NCBI GenBank assembly: GCA_044223995.1
Contig: JBGALE010000008.1
Coordinates: 124,001 to 188,000 of the forward strand
Source of the DNA: JACMLD01 sp044223995
GTDB lineage: Bacteria; Bacteroidota; Bacteroidia; Chitinophagales; Chitinophagaceae
Length of the DNA stretch: 64,000 bases
Direction of reading: 5' to 3'
This document shows positions 8,780 through 17,300 of the stretch, one piece after another. The position numbers and the translations under genes were made by a program. How positions within the stretch are numbered: the stretch's first letter is position 1; each line of letters starts with the position of its first letter. The notes beneath the pieces are model-generated. The model was not told the DNA's origin, ran no database searches, and saw nothing but the letters and a program-made list of their open reading frames with translations.

Positions 8780-9158
8780 AGCAGTCGGGCCGGATTGCAG
8801 CACTGAAATACAGGAGGTTCTTTGGGGATAACAACCGGGGCTTCCTGCAATTCAGGCACGATTCGTTCGTTTTTAAAGACCGGTTTTGGCAAGGTCCGGC
8901 AGGCGCATTTTCGGTCAAACACCCGGAGCCGGCTACCGCAAGCCAGGCACAGGGCTGATCGGACAATGACCGGACAACCACCGGACAATAAAGCTTCCCC
9001 AGAAATACCCAAAACTGCCATTGCCGAACAGGAGCTCTCTTTATTAAGTTTCCTGGTAAAAAAGGTTGAAAAAAGCGGTTTCTCCGGAAGCTGCTACAGG
9101 TGCCGGGAAGGGGCCAATTTTTGACTTATTTCATGTTTCCCTTTCAGTTTCAAAACCC
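8780..9158. other. Gene-free stretch between divergent serine hydrolase and secDF
   Basis: No supported ORF. It is more GC-rich than neighbouring gaps and contains the threefold CGGACAA repeat at 8960-8988. Confidence 0.5.
8960..8988 (+). repeat. Three CGGACAA heptamers at 11-base spacing
   Basis: Exact copies start at 8960, 8971 and 8982. An 11-base period puts them on about the same face of the helix, as for a cooperative binding site. They lie between two divergent promoters (8772 and 9159). No known regulator is recognised. Confidence 0.55.
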
Positions 9159-9166
9159 TATCTTTG
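9159..9166 (+). promoter_or_regulatory. -7 promoter element of secDF (TATCTTTG)
   Basis: TATCTTTG matches TAnnTTTG and ends 39 bases before the secDF ATG, leaving a short untranslated leader. Confidence 0.65.
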
Positions 9167-9205
9167 CCCCTCTTTAAAAATTTGTAAACAAAACAAGAAA
9201 CTCCA

Positions 9206-12200
9206 ATGAGAATTTTGGTGGGCATTTTTGCCGGTATCCTCATCCTAATTTCGGCATACCAGCTATCCTTTACCTGGTTCGTGAACAAACACGAAAGTGA
9301 AATGACAGCAAAGGCAGCGCAGTGGGTAAAGAATAATTACACCTCAGCCGCTACCAAGTACCCGGGCAACAAGGAAGTACAGACACTTTACCAGGACACG
9401 CTTGACGTATTGCAAAGAGAACGCCTGAGACGATTGCTTGACAGTACACGTGATAAAACTATTACCTGGTGGGGCCAAAGCTACCAGAAAGCAAAGGAAA
9501 GCGAATTATTACTGGGTCTCGATTTGCAGGGCGGTATCAACGTTACCATGAATGTGGAATTGTCTGGTTTAATCAAAGGTTTGTCCAATAACCCCAATGA
9601 TGCTGCACTCAAAAAAGCACTGGACGATGCCAACCGGAAAAAAACACAGAGCGATGCCAATTTCATTGACCTGTTTGCAGAATCATTCAAAGAAGTGAAC
9701 CCTGGTGTGCGAATGGCGCCGTTGTTTAGCAATAATACCCGCAACAAACTGAAAATTGATGCGTCTGATGGAGCAGTGGTTACCTATATGCATGAGCAGG
9801 CCGACGCTGCCATGAAACAAACCTATGATGTACTCACCAAACGTATTGATAAGTTCGGTGTATCACAACCGAATGTAAACCTCGATAAGGCAAAAGGTAT
9901 CATCACCGTTGAACTGGCAGGTGCCAATGACCCGGAGCGGGTGCGCAAGTATTTGCAAAGTACCGCCAACCTGCAATTCTGGGAAGTGTATAATATTGGT
10001 GAATTGTATACATCGGTAGTTAATGCAGATAAAGCATTGGAAGCTTACCTGAATGGTAATAAAACACCCGACACTACCACTGCCACAAAAATAACTCCGG
10101 CAGATACTTCTAAAACAGGAAAGGGAGATACAACCCTGAATATCCTGCTGAATGATACTGCCAGGAAAAACGGTGGTAAAGGTGCTGCCGCAGAGACCAA
10201 TAAAAACAAACTGATTGTTGCATTTGGCGCTGCCATCAACCAGGCGCAGCAGGCAAAAAGCCCCAATGATCGTTTACCGGATTATGTGGGTATTGTTGCC
10301 ATCAGCGACACAGGGACTATCAACAGTTATCTTTCAAATCCGGTTGTACTGGCGAGTTTTCCCTCCAACATTAAATTCCTCTGGGGAAAACAGGAAAGGG
10401 ATGACAATGAAAAGCCTGTCAATTACCTGAAACTGTATGCTATTAAAACAATACCCGGGCAGGAAAAGGCAAAGATTGAAGGCGATGTGATCACAGATGC
10501 CGAACAAAACTTTGAACCTACCACCAGCCAGGTAATTGTCAATATGTCGATGAACAAACAGGGTGAGAGAGACTGGGCAAAGATGACGGGTGATAATGTA
10601 AACAAACCCATTGCCATTGTCCTTGATGATATCGTTTACTCTGCACCGTATGTAGAGGGTCAAATTACCGGTGGCCAGTCAAGGATCACCATGGGAAGTG
10701 GTAAAAACTCCAATCTTGCTATTGTGGAAGCACAGGATTTGGCGGCTATTCTTAAATCAGGAAAATTAAATGCCCCTGCTAAAATTGTTCAGGAACAGGT
10801 AGTAGGTGCCACACTGGGTGCAGAAGCTGTACACGGTGGCGCTATGGCATTTGCCATTTCATTCCTGGTGATATTCGTCCTGATGCTGGTATATTACAAT
10901 ACTGCAGGATGGGTGGCCAACATAGCATTGATATTAAACCTTCTCTTTACGATTGGTGTGTTGAGTGCATTGAATGCAACACTCACCGCACCTGGTATTG
11001 CAGGCTTGGTACTAACGGTTGGTATGGCCGTGGATACCAACGTAATTATTTTTGAACGTATAAAAGAAGAGCTGACGCGGGGCAAGAGTTACCAGCAGGC
11101 AGTTAAAGATGGTTACCGGAGATCATTGCCGCCGGTGTTGGATGCGCACGTTACTACTTTACTGACAGCTTGTATATTACTATACTTTGGATTAGGACCG
11201 GTAAAAGGTTTCGCTACCACGCAGATACTGGGTATCTTATTGTCCCTGTTCTGCGGTATCCTCGTGAGCCGTTTGGTAACCGATTTCTGGACCAATAAAA
11301 ACCGTCACTTTAATTATTTCACTGCTATCAGTAAGCGTGTATTCAAACATGCAGCTTATAAATTCATTGAGTACCGCAAAATTGCCTATGGTATTTCTGT
11401 AGTCGTTTTATTGCTGGGTATCGGTTCTTATTTCAATGGATTTAAGGAAGGGGTGGAATTCAAAGGTGGACGCAGTTATATTGTAAACTTCTATAAGCCG
11501 GTGAACGAAGAACAGATCCGTGATGAACTGGGTAAGGTATTTGGAGAAGTGCCCATTACCAAAACTTATGGAAGCAGCAGTGTATTGGATATTACCACCG
11601 ATTATAAAATAAACGAGCAGGGCCTTGCAGTGGACAGCATGGTGGTGAATAAATTGTATGATGGACTGAAATCGCATCTTCCTCCATCTGCAACCAAAGA
11701 AGAATTTGCCACCACCCGTAAATACGTGGAAGGTTCCAAACGTGTTGACCCCACTATTTCCGATGACCTGAAAAAAGGCGCGCAATGGGCTACCTTCTGG
11801 TCGCTCCTTATTATTACTGTGTATATTTTCATTCGTTTCCGCGACTGGCGGTATTCATTGGGTACTATCATTGCATTATTGCATGACGTATTGGTAACCC
11901 TGGCAGTATTCTCCTTCTTTAAGAATATTGTTCCATTCCCGCTGGAGATTGACCAGCACTTTATTGCGGCCATCCTGACGGTGATTGGTTTCTCGATGAA
12001 CGATACGGTAATTGTATTTGACCGAATCCGTGAAAACAGTCACCTGATGAAAGGTGCCAGCAAGGGAGAAGTAATTAATAAATCCATCAATGATACGCTG
12101 AGCCGTACCATTATGACATCACTGACTGTATTCCTTACCATATTAATCTTGTTCCTCGTAGGTGGTGAGGTGACCAAGGGTTTTGCCTTTGCGATGCTGA

Positions 12201-12355
12201 TTGGTGTTATTACCGGTACTTACTCATCAATTTTTGTTGCAGCTCCGATACTGGTTGACTTTGCAAAAAGCCGTCCATTGGGAGAAGCGGATTTATTACC
12301 ACATGAGCAGAAGAAAGTTCCCGTGAAACCGGTAGCTGCTGCTCCGAAGAAATAG
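9206..12355 (+). CDS. secDF: Protein translocase SecDF, fused SecD-SecF
   Basis: A 1049-residue membrane protein that uses the proton gradient to pull secreted proteins out of the SecYEG channel. SecD part: N-terminal helix, LLLGLDLQGGINVTM (the D1 motif), a large periplasmic domain with a Thr/Lys-rich insert around residues 290-330, then helices with GMAVDTNVIIFERIKEEL. SecF part starts near residue 715 with EFKGGRSY, then IALLHDVLVTLAVFSFF and GFSMNDTVIVFDRIREN. A fused SecDF of this size is standard in Bacteroidota. It has its own promoter and a strong terminator. Confidence 0.97.
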   Translation: MRILVGIFAGILILISAYQLSFTWFVNKHESEMTAKAAQWVKNNYTSAATKYPGNKEVQTLYQDTLDVLQRERLRRLLDSTRDKTITWWGQSYQKAKESELLLGLDLQGGINVTMNVELSGLIKGLSNNPNDAALKKALDDANRKKTQSDANFIDLFAESFKEVNPGVRMAPLFSNNTRNKLKIDASDGAVVTYMHEQADAAMKQTYDVLTKRIDKFGVSQPNVNLDKAKGIITVELAGANDPERVRKYLQSTANLQFWEVYNIGELYTSVVNADKALEAYLNGNKTPDTTTATKITPADTSKTGKGDTTLNILLNDTARKNGGKGAAAETNKNKLIVAFGAAINQAQQAKSPNDRLPDYVGIVAISDTGTINSYLSNPVVLASFPSNIKFLWGKQERDDNEKPVNYLKLYAIKTIPGQEKAKIEGDVITDAEQNFEPTTSQVIVNMSMNKQGERDWAKMTGDNVNKPIAIVLDDIVYSAPYVEGQITGGQSRITMGSGKNSNLAIVEAQDLAAILKSGKLNAPAKIVQEQVVGATLGAEAVHGGAMAFAISFLVIFVLMLVYYNTAGWVANIALILNLLFTIGVLSALNATLTAPGIAGLVLTVGMAVDTNVIIFERIKEELTRGKSYQQAVKDGYRRSLPPVLDAHVTTLLTACILLYFGLGPVKGFATTQILGILLSLFCGILVSRLVTDFWTNKNRHFNYFTAISKRVFKHAAYKFIEYRKIAYGISVVVLLLGIGSYFNGFKEGVEFKGGRSYIVNFYKPVNEEQIRDELGKVFGEVPITKTYGSSSVLDITTDYKINEQGLAVDSMVVNKLYDGLKSHLPPSATKEEFATTRKYVEGSKRVDPTISDDLKKGAQWATFWSLLIITVYIFIRFRDWRYSLGTIIALLHDVLVTLAVFSFFKNIVPFPLEIDQHFIAAILTVIGFSMNDTVIVFDRIRENSHLMKGASKGEVINKSINDTLSRTIMTSLTVFLTILILFLVGGEVTKGFAFAMLIGVITGTYSSIFVAAPILVDFAKSRPLGEADLLPHEQKKVPVKPVAAAPKK

Positions 12356-12378
12356 CACAATAACCGTCCAAATAGGTG

Positions 12379-12408
12379 AAAGCCCCCGAATGTTCGGGGG
12401 CTTTTGCT
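12379..12408 (+). terminator. Strong intrinsic terminator after secDF
   Basis: A perfect 12-base stem (12379-12390 with 12393-12404) with a GC-rich core CCCCCGAA and a T-rich tail, 24 bases after the secDF stop. Confidence 0.85.
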
Positions 12409-12464
12409 TTTTGTGCCAGCCAATGTATTAGCAGTAAAATTATTCAGTAATTTTAAATACAAAA

Positions 12465-12620
12465 TTGACCTCATTAAGGCGAAGGAAAAGAACGGTAAGG
12501 GCGAAGAAATACGACCAAAAGCTGTCTATTAACGGCACGTTTGCTGACGTTATAAAGGTATCGGTGCAGACAGCCGTCAAGAAGGATGAACCAAAGAATG
12601 ATATATCTAAAAAGAAATGA
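12465..12620 (+). CDS. Possible small basic protein, start uncertain
   Basis: An open frame ending in TGA at 12618-12620. The C-terminal half reads AKKYDQKLSINGTFADVIKVS and then a Lys-rich tail; this is similar in style to small Bacteroidota hypothetical proteins with a KYDxKLxINGTF core. There is no in-frame ATG. TTG at 12465 gives 51 residues and the frame is closed upstream at 12435. Its stop overlaps the ATG of the next small gene (ATGA), which suggests translational coupling. Function unknown; could also be a decayed gene that lost its start. Confidence 0.4.
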   Translation: MTSLRRRKRTVRAKKYDQKLSINGTFADVIKVSVQTAVKKDEPKNDISKKK

Positions 12621-12796
12621 GATTATTAAGCCTTGTTGTAGGGGTATTGTTACTAATAGCTGGTTTGAGTTTATACGTACTGGAGAGCGGTGTTAGTAAT
12701 GACAAATCAAACACCCACATTGAAATCATTTCCCATCTTTCAATAATTATGGGCGGGGTATTAATAGCAATATCCCGATTAAAAAAGAGAAATTAA
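12617..12796 (+). CDS. Small two-helix membrane protein
   Basis: A 59-residue ORF with two hydrophobic segments: LLSLVVGVLLLIAGLSLYVL (residues 3-22) and LSIIMGGVLIAIS (residues 41-53), joined by a polar loop and ending in the basic RLKKRN. The start overlaps the stop of the preceding small ORF. No family is recognised. The amphipathic layout and coupling support a real gene, but the short length leaves doubt. Confidence 0.5.
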   Translation: MRLLSLVVGVLLLIAGLSLYVLESGVSNDKSNTHIEIISHLSIIMGGVLIAISRLKKRN

Positions 12797-12819
12797 CCCG
12801 TTTGTCCCAACTGGTATAT

Positions 12820-12864
12820 AGTTGCTAAAATTTATACTACCATACGTTAGTTAGAATAGCAACT
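12820..12864. promoter_or_regulatory. Inverted repeat AGTTGCTA / TAGCAACT before the acyl-CoA dehydrogenase
   Basis: Perfect 8-base arms at 12820-12827 and 12857-12864, ending six bases before the -7 box at 12871. The placement over the -33 region would suit an operator. No regulator is identified. Confidence 0.4.
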
Positions 12865-12870
12865 TTCAAC

Positions 12871-12878
12871 TATTTTTG
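12871..12878 (+). promoter_or_regulatory. -7 promoter element of the acyl-CoA dehydrogenase gene (TATTTTTG)
   Basis: TATTTTTG matches TAnnTTTG; 25 bases to the ATG at 12904. Confidence 0.65.
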
Positions 12879-12903
12879 CCCCGTTCAAAAAAACACCTGC
12901 ACT

Positions 12904-14058
12904 ATGCATTTTCAACTCAATGAAGAACACCTGATGATACAAAAGGCGGCACGCGATTTTGCCGTTACCGAATGTCTGCCGGGTGTGATTGAACGTGATG
13001 AACACCAGAAATTTCCAAAAGAACAAATCATGAAACTCGCAGAACTGGGTTTCATGGGCATGATGGTAAGTCCTGACTATGGCGGTGCAGGCATGGATAC
13101 CATCAGCTATGTGCTGGCAATGGAGGAAATCAGCAAGGTCGACGCCAGCGTAAGCGTTTGCATGAGTGTCAACAACAGTCTTGTCTGCTGGGGACTTGAC
13201 ACATTCGGTACAGAAGAACAGAAGAAAAAATACCTGACACCATTGGCACAAGGCCGTAAAGACAATGATCTCTATATCGGCGCCTTCCTGCTCAGCGAGC
13301 CGGAAGCAGGAAGTGACGCGACATCTCAGCGTACCACCGCTGAAGACAAAGGCGATTATTATTTACTCAATGGCACCAAAAACTGGATTACCAATGGCAA
13401 CTCTGCTTCGGTTTATCTCGTAATGGCTCAGACAGACCCGGCAAAGGGAAGTCATGGAATCAATGCATTTATCGTAGAGAAAAGCTGGCCGGGCGTGACG
13501 GTAGGCGCGAAGGAGAACAAACTTGGTATCCGTGGCAGTGATACGCACAGTATACTTTTCACAGATGTAAAAGTACCCAGGGAAAACAGGATTGGCAAAG
13601 ACGGTTTCGGTTTTTCCTTTGCCATGAAAACACTCAGCGGGGGAAGAATCGGGATCGCTTCACAGGCATTGGGTATTGCCAGCGGCGCTTATGAACTGGC
13701 CCTGAAATATTCGAAAGAGAGAAAAGCTTTTGGGAAGGAAATCATGAACCACCAGGCCATTCAGTTCAAACTGGCCGATATGGCTACCCGGATTGAAGCT
13801 GCCCGGCTGCTCTGCCTGAAAGCTGCGTATGAAAAAGATCAGCATCTTGATTATACCCTCAGTTCTTCCATGGCAAAGGTATTTGCCAGCGAAACGGCGA
13901 TGTGGACAGCGGTGGAGGCAGTACAGATACATGGTGGGTACGGGTTCGTGAAAGAATACCATGTGGAGCGCCTGATGCGGGATGCAAAGATCACGCAGAT
14001 TTATGAAGGAACCAGCGAAGTACAACGCATTGTAATCAGCAGGTCCATTTTAAAATAA
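12904..14058 (+). CDS. Acyl-CoA dehydrogenase
   Basis: A 384-residue flavoprotein that inserts the alpha-beta double bond in fatty acyl-CoA and passes electrons to ETF. It has the helical N-terminal domain, GAFLLSEPEAGSDATSQRT (FAD and substrate binding), WITNG, the middle beta domain with LGIRGSDTHSI, and the C-terminal domain with ALKYSKERKAFGK and VQIHGGYGFVKEYHVERLMRDAKITQIYEGTSEVQR. The segment EAVQIHGGYG is where some family members differ; the catalytic Glu of short-chain enzymes is in IYEGT, which is present. It points to a short- or branched-chain acyl-CoA substrate. Monocistronic. Confidence 0.95.
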   Translation: MHFQLNEEHLMIQKAARDFAVTECLPGVIERDEHQKFPKEQIMKLAELGFMGMMVSPDYGGAGMDTISYVLAMEEISKVDASVSVCMSVNNSLVCWGLDTFGTEEQKKKYLTPLAQGRKDNDLYIGAFLLSEPEAGSDATSQRTTAEDKGDYYLLNGTKNWITNGNSASVYLVMAQTDPAKGSHGINAFIVEKSWPGVTVGAKENKLGIRGSDTHSILFTDVKVPRENRIGKDGFGFSFAMKTLSGGRIGIASQALGIASGAYELALKYSKERKAFGKEIMNHQAIQFKLADMATRIEAARLLCLKAAYEKDQHLDYTLSSSMAKVFASETAMWTAVEAVQIHGGYGFVKEYHVERLMRDAKITQIYEGTSEVQRIVISRSILK

Positions 14059-14083
14059 TTTCTTTGGTCATGAGTAATCACCC

Positions 14084-14112
14084 GCCACCGGTTCATTGCC
14101 GGTGGCTTTTTT
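14084..14112 (+). terminator. Intrinsic terminator after the acyl-CoA dehydrogenase
   Basis: GCCACCGG / CCGGTGGC perfect 8-base stem (14084-14091, 14099-14106) followed by six T residues. Confidence 0.85.
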
Positions 14113-14162
14113 GTTCCTTTCTTTGCAGCGTCATGCCGAACTTTGGCAATTAACAACAGCAC

Positions 14163-14822
14163 ATGGCAGTCAATAAGGAAAATTTTGTATCCATCACAGC
14201 GGGGCTGAAAGATAAAGCAATACTGGTAGCCGTTTCCAAAACCAAACCTGTGGAAGACATCCGGGAATTGTATGATTTGGGACAGCGGGATTTTGGTGAA
14301 AACTACGTGCAGGAACTGGCTGACAAACAATCCCAGCTCCCGCCAGATATCCGCTGGCATTTTATCGGTCACCTGCAATCCAACAAGGTAAAATACATTG
14401 CTCCCTTTGTGCACCTCATTCATGGTGTTGATAGTCTTAAACTATTACAGGAAATCAATAAGCAGGCAGTAAAATATAATCGCACTGTCAAGGTATTGTT
14501 GCAGGTGTATATTGCAAAGGAAGAAACCAAGTTTGGTATGAACGAAGAAGAATTACAGCAGGCGATAGAACAAGCCAGCCATTTATCCAATATCAACATC
14601 TGCGGCCTGATGGGCATGGCTTCTTTCAGCAATGATATGGAACTGGTGAGAAATGAATTTCGATCACTGAAAAAAATATTTGACCAATACAGCCATATCA
14701 GCACCAGTTATTGCAGGATGCAATGGTTGTCCATGGGTATGAGTGCAGATTACGGCATCGCGCTGGAAGAAGGCAGTAATATGGTACGCATTGGCAGTTT
14801 ATTATTTGGCAGCCGGCAGTAG
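14163..14822 (+). CDS. YggS/PROSC family pyridoxal phosphate homeostasis protein
   Basis: A 219-residue single-domain PLP-binding protein that buffers pyridoxal phosphate and affects amino acid pools; no catalytic activity is known for the family. It shows AILVAVSKTKPVEDIRELYDLG with the PLP lysine, DFGENYVQELADKQ, WHFIGHLQSNKVKYI, VLLQVYIAKEETKFGM and the C-terminal LSMGMSADYGIALEEGSNMVRIGSLLFG. The usual family form has M(S)xDxxxAI in the SMGMSADY segment, as here. It is the first gene of a possible pair with the phosphodiesterase 37 bases downstream. Confidence 0.93.
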   Translation: MAVNKENFVSITAGLKDKAILVAVSKTKPVEDIRELYDLGQRDFGENYVQELADKQSQLPPDIRWHFIGHLQSNKVKYIAPFVHLIHGVDSLKLLQEINKQAVKYNRTVKVLLQVYIAKEETKFGMNEEELQQAIEQASHLSNINICGLMGMASFSNDMELVRNEFRSLKKIFDQYSHISTSYCRMQWLSMGMSADYGIALEEGSNMVRIGSLLFGSRQ

Positions 14823-14859
14823 CAACAAGGCTTTTTATAATACCTGATAAACACATGAT

Positions 14860-16122
14860 ATGAATTGGAGAAAACTGGCTTACACGACGATTGTCCTATT
14901 GATTACTTCCCTCCCACTCTTTGCACAGGACACTACCCAGCAAATCACCGCGGGCCGAACCAACAGCGTTGCGCAACAGCAAAAACCGTACGTAATACTG
15001 ATTTCGGCTGATGGTTTCCGTTATGACCTCGCTGATAAATACCAGGCCGGCAATTTAATTCGCCTGCGCAGCCAGGGTGTTGCCGCTGCCTATATGCGGC
15101 CATCCTTTCCGTCGTTAACTTTTCCCAATCATTATACCATCGTTACGGGGCTGTACCCCGCACATCATGGCCTCGCAGATAATAGTTTTTATGATGAAGA
15201 CAGGCATGAGGGTTATGGCATGAGCAATAAAAAAGCGGTTGCCGACAGTTCCTGGTATGCAGGTATTCCATTGTGGGTACTGGCCGAACAACAACAGATG
15301 ATCAGCGCCAGCTTTTACTGGGTGGCTTCTGAAAGCGCCATTCGCGGTACAAGACCAACCTATTATTATATCTACAATGAAAAAATAAGCATTGATGCGC
15401 GCATACAGGCAGTAAAAAACTGGTTGCAGTTACCAGCAGAGAAGAGGCCACATTTGATCACTTTTTATTTCCCGGAAGTCGACCATGCAGAGCATCTATA
15501 CGGACCTGATTCGAAAGAAGCCGCCGATGCCGTTCATTTCGTTGACGAAAGCGTGGGGAAAATGGCCGCCATGACCGATAGCCTTGGCCTGCCGGTCAAT
15601 TTTATTTTTGTGGCCGATCATGGCATGACAAAAGTGGACAATAAAAATACGCTCTCTCTTCCTTCAGCAATTGACAGCAGTAAATTTGTTATTCCTTATG
15701 GCGACGCGCTGGTGCATTTATATGCAAAGGATAAAAAAGATGTGTTACCCACTTACAAGGCTTTGCGCAAACAGGCAACGGATTTTGATGTGTACCTGGC
15801 AACCCGCACGCCTAAACGCTGGCATTACCGGAAAAAGGACGATACATTTAACCGTATTGGTGATATCATTCTTGTACCGCATCTCCCAAAAGTATTCAAT
15901 ATCAGCGGCCGCACTACTTCTATTGGTAAACATGGCTTCGATCCATTTATCACCGATATGCACGCCAGTTTTTATGCCTGGGGGCCTGCCTTCAAACCAC
16001 ATACAACCATTGAAGGTTTTGCCAACGTACATGTGTACCCGCTGATTGCAAAACTGCTCGGACTGACCATTACCGAAAAAATCGATGGCAGGCTGAGTGT
16101 ATTGGAACCAATCCTTAAATAA
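14860..16122 (+). CDS. Ectonucleotide pyrophosphatase/phosphodiesterase family protein
   Basis: A 420-residue secreted enzyme of the alkaline phosphatase superfamily that hydrolyses nucleotide or phospholipid phosphodiesters outside the cytoplasm. The signal peptide ends at LFAQ. Metal ligands and nucleophile are visible: SADGFRYD (Asp51), FPSLTFPNHYTIVTG (nucleophile Thr87), FPEVDHAEHLYGPDS, FVADHGM, and GKHGFDPFITDMHASF. Length is near the catalytic-domain size of bacterial NPPs, with no extra domains. It follows yggS on the same strand and converges on the beta-propeller gene. The natural substrate is unknown. Confidence 0.93.
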   Translation: MNWRKLAYTTIVLLITSLPLFAQDTTQQITAGRTNSVAQQQKPYVILISADGFRYDLADKYQAGNLIRLRSQGVAAAYMRPSFPSLTFPNHYTIVTGLYPAHHGLADNSFYDEDRHEGYGMSNKKAVADSSWYAGIPLWVLAEQQQMISASFYWVASESAIRGTRPTYYYIYNEKISIDARIQAVKNWLQLPAEKRPHLITFYFPEVDHAEHLYGPDSKEAADAVHFVDESVGKMAAMTDSLGLPVNFIFVADHGMTKVDNKNTLSLPSAIDSSKFVIPYGDALVHLYAKDKKDVLPTYKALRKQATDFDVYLATRTPKRWHYRKKDDTFNRIGDIILVPHLPKVFNISGRTTSIGKHGFDPFITDMHASFYAWGPAFKPHTTIEGFANVHVYPLIAKLLGLTITEKIDGRLSVLEPILK

Positions 16123-16139
16123 TAGGATCGGCGCCTGGT

Positions 16140-17102
16140 TTATGCAGTAACCACTCTTCCCTTTTTCCGGCGGAAGCTTTGAATGGTGAATATGATAACC
16201 ATGACAATACCGGCAGCGGCGGGCAGTGGAAAGTAATATCGCATCCCGGAAACAATACCGCCCCGGACAGATGTGGGTTTCATTTCAACCTTGTGTACGC
16301 GAACATCATTGGTAACTGAATTTTCCATTACCCACAATTGCCCTTCCCTGTCAAACAATCCAGCTACAGGTGTCCATGGAAGTGCTGATGCATATACCAG
16401 GTCAATTTTCCCTGCCGGGGAAATTCTTTTTATTTCCTTTTTATTATAAATAGCGATATAAATATTCTCCTGCTGATCAGTCCAGATACCGTATAGTTCG
16501 CGACGCTCGCCAACATTCATACAAGCGCCTTTTTCATCCAGGTTGGACGCCAGCAAAGTAAACTTCCCACCAGGTGTCAACCGGTATAATTTATCTTCAT
16601 CGGCAAAAAAGATGGTACCTGACCTATTGCAATAACTCCAGCGTATATCTGCAAACTTTCCTGCACCAACAGTTGTGATAACGCCTTGCGGTGTTTTCTT
16701 TTTAAAACGGCTTACTGTAAACCGTTCTACCCAATACACATTATCCGCACTATCACGCAGGAAGCCATAGTTTTCCAAAAAACCTTCTTTCGACTCAACG
16801 ATCTTTTCCAGGCGGCCATCATTGTACAGGCACCATACATAATGTCCCCATGTATTGGCTGCCTCACCATTGTACCAAAGGTGTTCACCATAGAGATTAC
16901 CTTCTTCGTCAATACTAAGTTCATGTGAGTGAACATTGTGCACAACAATACTCTTGTTGCCATCTGGCGTTATTCTCCAGATATTTTTGAGATCAGTATA
17001 ATAAATATTGCCGCGGTTGTCGCTTACGATTCCAATGCCGGGATGTGCTTCTGCCAAACAGGCGATGGTTTGTATCAGCACAAGGATAATAATCTTTCTC
17101 AT
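16140..17102 (-). CDS. Membrane-anchored NHL/SMP-30-like beta-propeller protein
   Basis: A 320-residue protein with an N-terminal signal (KIIILVLIQTIACLAEAHPG) and a C-terminal transmembrane helix (PAAAGIVMVIIFTIQSF) followed by a basic tail, so the propeller sits outside the cytoplasmic membrane. The body has repeated Gly-Asn/Asp-IYY blades: DNRGNIYYTDLKNIWRITPDG, EEGNLYGEHLW, GTIFFADEDKLYRLTPGG, QENIYIAIYNKKEIKRISPAG. Such propellers bind ligands or act as lactonases, but the SMP-30 metal site is not clearly seen. The ATG at 17102 is chosen because it begins the signal peptide. The histidine kinase gene starts divergently 198 bases away. Confidence 0.75.
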   Translation of the reverse strand: MRKIIILVLIQTIACLAEAHPGIGIVSDNRGNIYYTDLKNIWRITPDGNKSIVVHNVHSHELSIDEEGNLYGEHLWYNGEAANTWGHYVWCLYNDGRLEKIVESKEGFLENYGFLRDSADNVYWVERFTVSRFKKKTPQGVITTVGAGKFADIRWSYCNRSGTIFFADEDKLYRLTPGGKFTLLASNLDEKGACMNVGERRELYGIWTDQQENIYIAIYNKKEIKRISPAGKIDLVYASALPWTPVAGLFDREGQLWVMENSVTNDVRVHKVEMKPTSVRGGIVSGMRYYFPLPAAAGIVMVIIFTIQSFRRKKGRVVTA

Positions 17103-17300
17103 AAAATGACTGTTGATGGTTGGCAAATAAAGATTGCTCAAATAGACAACCAATTTTATCCTGTTTCAAATCCATTACACCAGCAGCAGCCAGGGCTTGA
17201 CGAAAGTTTGCCGCATATACCATCCTGCATTTCGTCAAGAATTGACCACCATTCAAATAAATGGGGCTACCGTTCGCTTTTTGTACTTTTATTTTGAAAT

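Noticed and set aside
8764..9021. Minus-strand ORF of 85 codons whose stop overlaps the serine hydrolase ATG
   Set aside because: The last codons coincide with the promoter box of the serine hydrolase at 8772-8779, and the protein (Cys-rich, no pattern) matches nothing known.
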